Origin: Coenobita brevimanus
Lineage: Eukaryota > Arthropoda > Malacostraca > Decapoda > Coenobitidae
Length of the DNA stretch: 64,000 nt
NCBI GenBank assembly: GCA_032717465.1
Contig: CM064655.1
Location: 20,239,051 to 20,303,050, forward strand
Reading direction: 5' to 3'
Position numbers and translations under genes: made by a program. Below, piece after piece: positions 57,058 to 64,000 of the stretch. How positions within the stretch are numbered: the stretch's first letter is position 1; each line of letters starts with the position of its first letter. The notes under the pieces are model-generated. The model did no database searches. It was given only the letters and a program-made list of their open reading frames with translations, and had not been told where the DNA came from.

Positions 57058-58250
57058 CCACCATCCATGGTAAAGAAGTCACAGCCCCGTGACTGGAGGT
57101 GGTATGTAGTTGTGGTGGAGGTCTGGTGTGCAGGTGTGATGTGCTGGAGGAGGGCAGTCCAGTGTTGGGTTATGTGGTTTGGTTCCTGGTGGGGGTTGAA
57201 TGTGATGTGGAGTGTGGAGGTTTGTGGAGTGTGGCGGAGGTTGCAGAGGAGCTGGTGCGTCCCTCGTGCTCTCAGTCCCGGTCGGTGTGGGGGATGCCAG
57301 ACAATTCTTCAGATCCTCATCTCTGGAGGTGGTGCTTGGGGGCTGGGCTGGTGGCTGTATGCTGGCTAGGGGTGAGGCCCTCGGCCTTATATGGGGGAGG
57401 TTAGGGTAGGAGCAGCGGCTCCCCCTGGGGAACTGGATCGGTGGAAATTTCCACCTTGCCTGGTGTAGGGTGAGTGTGATGGGGCTATTATTGGGGATGT
57501 GTGTCGTGTGTGGGTGTGTGTGTGGTGATGTTGGTGAGGTAGGAGTGGGTGTAGGGGTGTATCTGGTTGGTGGGCGTGAGAGGCGTCCGGATCTTGTGGT
57601 GGTGGTAGTGAGGACGGGCGTGGGAGGTGAAGCTGTGAAGGCCCGTGGTGGTGTGTGCATCCTGTTTTGAGTGTGGGCGGTTGCGGGTGGTGGTGATGGA
57701 TGGCATGTGTAGTAGGCGTGATTGGTGGGTAAAGGATGGGAAGGTGTGGGTACTTGGGCGGTGTGGGTGGTGGGTGGTGGTGATGCACGTGCGGAGTCTG
57801 CGGGTGGGGTGGTGCGGGAGGTTGTGATGGAGAGAATGAGGGTGGGTGGGGGGTGTTGTGGTGGTGAGGTGCGGGTGGTTGTTTCTGCGGTGGTCGTGGC
57901 GGGACTTGGCCTGGAGTGATGTGTTGCTGGTGTGTTGTTAGGGGTATGGGTTGGTGATTGGAGGTTATTGGTTGGAGGAGGTGATGGCAGGGCGTCCATA
58001 TGGGGTGTGCTAAGGGGGCAGGTTGGTGATATACCGGAATCAGAGGATGTCGATGGTGGGTCATGTAAGGGTGCAGTGGGAGAGGGCGTTGTGGAAAGTG
58101 AGGTGGAGGGGGAGGGTGAGAAGGAGTAGGAGTATGAATCAGTGGGTTGATTCTCGGAAGGAGGGGTGGGTAGCGCTGCGCAGCGGGATGTGTGTGGCGC
58201 GCGGTTTGGCAGGGTGTTATTGTCAGTGGGTTGGAAGGGGCGCACGTGGC
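57058..58250 (-). pseudogene. element D Pro-rich linker and tail module
   Basis: Open for 388 codons (57079-58245) with TRSGRLSRPPTRYTP, LHQARWKFPPIQFPRGS and LASIQPP. A frameshift near 57320 displaces the MRI...W.PP motif. Composition Pro/Thr/His/Ser as in A and B. Confidence 0.75.
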
Positions 58251-58511
58251 AGTTACAGTACGTGCATGTATGCCCATGATGCTGAATGATAACTTGGTAA
58301 GGGTTGGGGACTTTGACGATGATGAAAGGGCCTTCGAATCAGGGAGATATTTTGTCTGGGGTAGGTAAGCATGCCATGACGACAGAGTCTCCTGGTTTGC
58401 AGGGGTTGGAGGTGATAGTGTCTGGCTGTAAATCTTGTTGTTGTTGAAGGTGGTGGAGGCACCGCTTGAGATGGTGTAGTTAGTCAGTGGTGGAGGGCAG
58501 AGGAGGGGGTT
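58251..58511 (-). pseudogene. element D integrase C-terminal fragment
   Basis: The minus strand encodes a GPF-type module remnant equivalent to A 24660-24800 (NPYQVIIQHHGHTC region), ending abruptly at the truncation point. Confidence 0.7.
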
Positions 58512-59469
58512 TTACACAGGAAAGCAAACAGCAACAGACCTTATGGTCCTTTCGAGGCTGCTTGTTAGAGAAAACTATGACTACAAGATCTAACTCTACA
58601 TGTTGAAGGATAAGGATAGGAAAGCAAGAAGGCTTCCCCCACCACCAAACCCTCCAGGAAAAAGTGAGAAAAACCACCATGCAGCATGGAAAAACTGACA
58701 TGGAAATTTTATAGGAAACACTGGAAAGGAAAAGTCACATTCTATAATACTTTATCTATAAGCTACCCGATAGAGTAACCTGAAAGAGAAAGTAAACTAA
58801 TAAGATAATAGTTACGGCATGACATTATAAACCAGTGGGACAGTACACAAGTTTCATCCTGAAGCAGTGACCCCTGGTACATTAAAAAAATCCCGATGGT
58901 GGTCACTTGACTAACAGGGACCCTCAGTGATCCACAGCCCATCACAGGTCGAAAGTAAGAGTAGTGACCGTTAACCCAGGGTTATCTGTGCAGCTCCTAA
59001 TCTGTGCTTATATTGCTTTCTTTGCGCTGGGGAGACTGAAAAGTATATAGGACGGGTGTCTTAGATAAAAAGGACTGCACAGTGCACAGTGTGGATGTGC
59101 AATGCACAGAGTGGATGTTTAGGGGTGGGCGGCAACCCTTCCCTGGCGCTTTTTAGGTAGGCAGCAGTCAATCAGGCAATAGCTCCGTTCACTCCACTGA
59201 GACAAGGAACTCTCCCATGTGGGACAGTACACAAGTTTCATCCTGAAGCAGTGACCCCTGGTACATTAAAAAAATCCCGATGGTGGTCACTTGACTAACA
59301 GGGACCCTCAGTGATCCACAGCCCATCACAGGTCGAAAGTAAGAGTAGTGACCGTTAACTCAGGGTTATCTGTGCAGATCCTAATCTGTGCATATATTGC
59401 TTTGTTTGCACCGAATAAATTGAAAATGTATATCGTGACGCAACACTATGTATGGGTACATTGTTTACG
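58512..59469. other. spacer with a 190-bp direct repeat
   Basis: 58836-59025 and 59220-59409 are nearly identical (four differences counted), 384 bp apart. Each holds gtgggacagtac ... gtgacccctgg ... gttatctgtgcag. No ORF. The second copy abuts the 3' side of the LINE that follows, so the repeat may be LINE 3' UTR. Confidence 0.8.
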
Positions 59470-59511
59470 GGGTGTCTTGTAGACTAAGGGGGCATGAACT
59501 TACATGTACTG

Positions 59512-61383
59512 TTATTCGGACAGAAAAAGAGTCAGCTGAGGATTTTCGTGCAAATACTTGTCTAATTTGTTTTTGAATGTCTCAATTGAGATACTGTTCA
59601 CGGTATCTGAGGATAATCTGTTCCAGATATTTACAACTCTGTTAAAGAAGAAGTATTTTGCTTCGTGGGATTGGAATCGTTTTCCCATGATTTTGCAGCC
59701 ATTACTTCTAGTTTGACTCGACCGGTCTATATCAAAATATTTATTCATGTCTAAGTTGTCATATCCCTTCATGATTTTGAAAACTTCAATAAGGTCCCCT
59801 CTTAACCTGCGCTTCGTTAGGCTAAATAATTTAAGTTCTTCAAGGCGTTCCTCATATGGTTTGTTTCTAAGTCGTGGTACCATTTTTGTGATTCTTCGCT
59901 GTATTTTCTCTCATTTTTCTATGTCCTTTCAGTAGAACGGAAACCAGAAATGCACACAATACTCGAGACGGGAGCGCACTAACAAGTTGTACAAGGCAAG
60001 TATGACTTTTTCCGACTTACACTCGAAAGTTCTTCCAATAAAACCCACCAACTTGTTTGCAATTTTTACCGCATCGGTACACTGCTTGCTTGGTTTTAGG
60101 TCATTTGATATTATCACATCAAGATCCTTTTCATTGTCTGTACTTGATAACTGGATATTGTTCATTTTGTAATTTGTACGGACGTTGTTACTTCTAATAT
60201 AAAGTAAGTTGCATTTTCCTATGCTGAATTTCATTTGCCATTTTTCTGCCCAGCTTGCCAAAGTATTAAGGTCATTTTGTAACTGCTGCAACTGTAATTT
60301 TGAAGTGACTTTACTGGTTATTTTAGTATCATCTGCAAATTTGGATACTTTACAATTTAGACCCTCATCAATGTCATTTATATAGATAATAAAAAGTATC
60401 GGTCCACGTACTGAGCCCTAGGGAACGCCGCTGATCACATTACGCCATTTGGATTCCTTTCCGTTTATCACAACTCGCTGTTTTCGGTCTGACAGCCAGT
60501 CTTGTAACCATTTTAGCGTCTTTCCTTTTATTCCATGTGCTTCTATTTTTCTCATGAGACGCTTGTGAGGGACAGTGTCAAATGCTTTCTGAAAGTCGAG
60601 GTAAATTATATCTACTGCTCTTGAGTCATCGTATGATTTGTAAACATCATGGAAGAAGTCCAGTAGGTTAGTTAAGCATGAACGACAATGTCTGAATCCA
60701 TGTTGCGAGTCTTTAATTATATTATTTTCTTCTAGCTAATTAACTATTTTATCTCTTATGATTTTTTCCATTAACTTGCACACTACTGATGTTAAGCTGA
60801 TTGGTCTGTAATTTCCTGGGTGCGACTCATTTCCTTTTTTTGAAAATTGGTGTTACATTAGCTAGTTTCCATTCGCGTGGAACTTTCCCAGTACTTAACG
60901 ATTTATTGAATAAGACAGAGAATGGCAGCAGTAACTCATGTTTTGCTTGGGGGGGGGGGGGGGGGGGGATTTTATCGGGGCCAGGGGTTTTGTTTATGTC
61001 CGTACTATTTATGGCTGAAAGGATATCATTATTATGGATAGCATAGTTACTAAGGACTGTGCTATTTGCTTGGTTTGTGGGTAACAGTAGGTTTCTGGTG
61101 GTGTTTTCTACTGTAAAAACAGACGCAAAGTAATCGTTAAGAATGTTTGCCATTTCGACCTCATTTTCAGTGTGTCTGCCATTGTTTGTTTCTAGAGGAC
61201 CTATTGATGTAGTCATAACCTTTTTTCTTTCTAATGTAACTGTAAAATTCTTTAGGATTTGATTTGCACGTATTAGCAATGTGGATCTCCAGTGCTCTTT
61301 TTGCTTTGTTTAATAAGTCTTTTCGATGTCTGCGTAGATTATCGTATTGTAATTTATCATCATTATTTTGTGTAGCTTTATAT
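59512..61383 (-). pseudogene. LINE ORF2 reverse transcriptase
   Basis: The start of RT (PGPDKI ... PREWKLANVTPIFKK) is in 60827-61279. The middle is shifted or stopped: GVP*GSVRGPILFIIYINDI, then KFADDTKI with intact Asp pair near 60340. The C-terminal part has WAEKWQMKFSIGKC and RLEYCVHFWFP (59929-60291), then RRLRGDLIEVFKI and NRVVNIWNRL (59512-59883), the typical CR1-clade end. Confidence 0.9.
60949..60968 (-). repeat. poly-G run of 20 inside RT
   Basis: Twenty G on the + strand; the minus strand therefore encodes a run of prolines (IPPPPPPQ) between PGPDK and the next RT block. Likely an expanded homopolymer in a dead copy. Confidence 0.95.
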
Positions 61384-62348
61384 TTATGGTATGCCTGTTT
61401 TTTTGGCTATTAAGTTACTTCTTATTTCACTGGACCACCACTTTGGTTTACTATTTCCAGCTGGACGTCTGTTACGTAGTGGCACACATGACTTTACCAC
61501 TTCATTAAATTTTTCGGTGAATATTTCCCATGCTTGGTTTATGTCATCGGTTTCAGACATTTGATTCCAATCTGCAGTTGCAAGTAGCGCTCTGAGCCTG
61601 TTGAAATTAGCTCTACGATAATCTGGGACCTTTTCTTTGCTCTCCGTTTCTTTTACTTTTTCAGTAGTAATATTAAACTGTATAGTTCGATGATCACTGG
61701 AACTAAACTCAGGTCCTATTTCAACGTTGTTGACTAGGTTATCATTTGTAGTCAAGATGATGTCTAGGATATTGTTTCCTCTCGTTGGGTATTCTACGTG
61801 TTGGGAAAGGGCGCTTTCCTGAAGATTCGTATAAAGCTCTTGTCCTGAGTGTGCCGTCAGTGGTTCACCCCACTTTGTTACCGGTAGATTAAAGTCTCCA
61901 AAATTACGCTATCCTCTTGACAACAAATTTCCAATTTGATCATAAAGTTTTTCATCTGTCTCAGTTGACTGTGCTGGCGGACGATAGATGAGACATATAT
62001 TTATTTTGTGTGAATTAATACTTAGCTGAACATAACTGGCATCTATGTTGGTAATATTGGGTTTGGATAGCACAAGGGGATGGAGACTAGTTTTCACATA
62101 TAGTAAAACACCGCCACCAGCTCGATGTGGTCGCTCACAGCTGAAAATATTGTACCCTGTTAGTGAGTATTCCGCCAGAAAGTCACGGTCAGATGTGTTA
62201 ATCCAGGACTCTGTGATGCCAATGATGTCATAATTTTCTAGGTAAATTAGAGATTCTAAATCCTCAAACTTGTTACGTAGACTACGTGCGTTAGCATAGC
62301 AGACTCTAATTCCGTTCCGAACAGTTGGTGATCTGACTTTGTGGGTAT
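61384..62348 (-). pseudogene. LINE ORF2 endonuclease (APE type)
   Basis: An open frame without a Met start reads VCYANARSLRNKFEDLESL, IIGITESW (catalytic Glu), RAGGGVLLYV, ICLIYRPPAQS. An in-frame TAG near 61908 precedes FGDFNLP (Asp, Asn), and SSDHRTIQFN supplies the Asp-His pair. All active-site motifs are intact apart from the one stop. It would nick target DNA. A frameshift near 61400 leads into the RT. Confidence 0.9.
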
Positions 62349-63401
62349 TTACGTTAAGGTTACTGTTCCTGGACGTGCCGCGTTTTTTGATCTGAAGAGG
62401 GCAACTTTATCGTGTAGAAGTCTACCTAGCCGTGCCGCTCCTACTGAGTTCAAATGGAGACCATCTGTCTGGAATAGAGTATGTTGCTCATAAAACTGGT
62501 CCCACAGATTGACAAAGTCGACTCCCTCTTGTGTGCAGAGAGATTTGAGCCGGTTATTTGTGCTGAAGGCCTTATCATAGAAACTATTTTCTGCCTTGAT
62601 CCTTGGGAGTATACCAGATATTATCACATTAGTGGACTTAGTTTTGAATCGTTTGATCATTTCATGATATTTTGCTAGCAATTCCTCTGATCTACTGCGC
62701 TTCAGATCATTTGTACCAACATGGATAACGTATAGAGTTTGATCATTTGCGTCTTTTGTGACCTCATCGCAGGCTTCTGTGATATCACTTAGTCCACCTC
62801 CTGGAAAACAGTACCTCTTTCTGCTGATGGGGGCACGTCCACAAAATTCCTCCAGCTGACTGCGTACAACAGAGTCCCCAATAAGCCTTGTTTCTTCTGT
62901 CTCATTTACCGCTTCGGCAAGGATCTGGTAGCGATTATACGTAGTTATGGGAAGATGCTTCCTCGAATCTTTTCCGGGTTTTGCGCCATTTCTTACCATC
63001 GTAAAGGGGACTTCGCTTGGCGAGGAACATACTGAATCGCTGGGTGAGGAAGATACTGATACACTATTATTTGTGACTGCCTGATGGGCGGGGGCTTGTA
63101 CGAGCTCAGTTTGTACGCTTCTTCCTTCTCGAGTGCTGTTGCTGACTCCTACATTTGCCACTACAAACTCTTTCAGTGTCTCAAACTCTGCCTTGAGTTC
63201 CCTGTAATTTCTCTGCGATTCAGCTAAACCATTTTCTAGATCTTTTCTCAAGATGCATAGTTTGCACACAGGCGTCGAAAAGTAATTTGAAAAATACTGA
63301 GCCGCAAAGCTTGCACCAGTACACTCTGGCAGGCCTTTAGGGTAGATGGCATTTTGCAGCAATATTTCCACAATCCCACACAAATAAAAAATAGTATACA
63401 A
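62349..63401 (-). pseudogene. LINE ORF1 with SGNH/GDSL esterase domain
   Basis: A 350-codon frame. Residues 45-85 include CKLC and a coiled-coil-like stretch. The esterase domain spans about 170-345: LIGDSVVR (catalytic Ser, 175-177), HVGTNDL (229-232) and DGLHLN (Asp-His, 313-316), so the triad and block III Asn are present. CR1-family ORF1 proteins commonly carry such a domain. The first residues look like UTR, so the true start is unknown. ORF2 opens at its end in another frame. Confidence 0.88.
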
Positions 63402-64000
63402 CTGGTTAATGGATGTTGTTACAAATGGTCAATTTACTCTATATATGAGATATTGAATTTCTAGGGAGGTTCACTTACTTTTTATATATTATCTTCCTTT
63501 ACCAGTATAAAAAGAATAGAAAATCTACCTGCTATGGCACAATCCAACCTACATGGATTCTTTTACCAGTGTAAAAGGAACAGAAAATCTGCTTGCTATG
63601 GTACAACCTACCTTAACATGAACTGTGTAAAATGAAAAGGGAATCTACTAGCTAGGGTATGATCTAGCTTACCATGAATTGTGGAAATACACCATACACT
63701 GATTCACTGGAGAAAAAGGAAAAACAAAAACAAAAACAAAAAAAATAACAATGGAATGTTGGGGAAAAAATCAAAATAAAAACCTAGCTTCTCTCAGTGA
63801 ACAACTGAAAATAAAAATAATATACAACTGGTTAAGGGATGTTGTTAAAAATGGACAATTTGCTCTATAAATGAAAAATTGAATTTCTAGGGAGCTTCAC
63901 TTACTTTTTGTATACTATCTTCCTTTACCAGTATAAAAAGAATAGAAAATCCACCTGCTGTAGCACAAGCCAACCTGCCAAGATTCTTTTACCAGTGTAA
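63395..64000. repeat. tandem ~426-bp duplication at the LINE 5' side
   Basis: The block starting tatacaactggttaa at 63395 recurs at 63821 and continues to the window end. Inside it, shorter units of about 60-65 bp (ttaccagtataaaaagaatag-like) repeat at least twice. Given its place just upstream of LINE ORF1 it may be a repeated 5' UTR/promoter, as in some other LINEs. Confidence 0.8.

Larger units (their letters stand above)
55100..58511 (-). mobile_element. 5'-truncated Ty3/gypsy element D (family 1)
   Basis: 3' LTR (55100-57057), tail module and integrase C-terminus are present. Homology to A and B stops at about 58511, inside the segment before the GPF module, so gag, protease, RT, RNase H and the integrase core are missing, as is the 5' LTR. 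Confidence 0.9.
59470..63401 (-). mobile_element. CR1-like LINE with esterase-type ORF1
   Basis: ORF1 (62349-63401) and ORF2 (59512-62348) in the order expected on the minus strand. The esterase-bearing ORF1 and the RT pattern place it near CR1/L2. It has at least one stop in the endonuclease, frameshifts near 61400 and 61270, a stop in the RT GVPQGS box and a poly-G run, so it is dead. The 3' limit is uncertain. Confidence 0.88.

Overview
The window looks like repeat-rich genomic DNA of an arthropod, most likely a decapod crustacean. This is an inference from the element types (Ty3/gypsy, CR1-like and RTE-like LINEs, pogo/Tigger-like TIR elements, tRNA SINEs, long GATA/AT/GA microsatellites); I recognise no host gene that fixes the taxon. 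No complete host gene is visible. Nearly all coding sequence belongs to transposable elements, and every one is damaged.

Layout. 1-12,300 is AT-rich, with two TIR DNA transposons (2235-2765 and 2874-4812), a SINE-like repeat, a degraded RTE-like LINE 3' end (8650-9250) and three weak candidate host exons. From 12.8 to 58.5 kb lies a stack of LTR retrotransposons from two related Ty3/gypsy families, separated by short GC-poorer spacers: solo LTR G (12836-14337, +), element A (14737-27910, +) with a 4.2-kb LINE inside its 5' LTR, element C (28626-37235, -) with a SINE inside gag, solo LTR H (37743-39683, +), LTR E (40071-52209, -) split by full-length element B (40219-50326, -), solo LTR F (52888-55038, -), and 5'-truncated element D (55100-58511, -). 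From 59.5 kb to the end is a second, esterase-type CR1-like LINE on the minus strand with a tandem repeat at its 5' side. Boundaries of G, A, C, E, B and F are fixed by 5-bp target duplications (GTGAC, TCCTT, GTATT, CAAAC, CTTAG/TTTAG, GTTAC).

How the parts work. The LTR elements carry PBS, gag, protease, RT, RNase H and integrase, then an unusually long Pro/Thr/His-rich linker ending in a conserved C-terminal module. In family 1 (A, B, D, H) the pol frame runs across the 3' LTR boundary and through a tandem repeat array inside the LTR, ending in a conserved non-repeat segment. Family 2 (C, E, F, G) has a different array at the equivalent LTR position; its units are 30, 33 or 36 bp, all multiples of three. 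This LTR-encoded, array-containing extension of pol is the most unusual thing in the window. All copies are inactive: A lost the first integrase Asp, B lost the RT YxDD segment, C has a mutated protease triad, and D lacks its 5' half.
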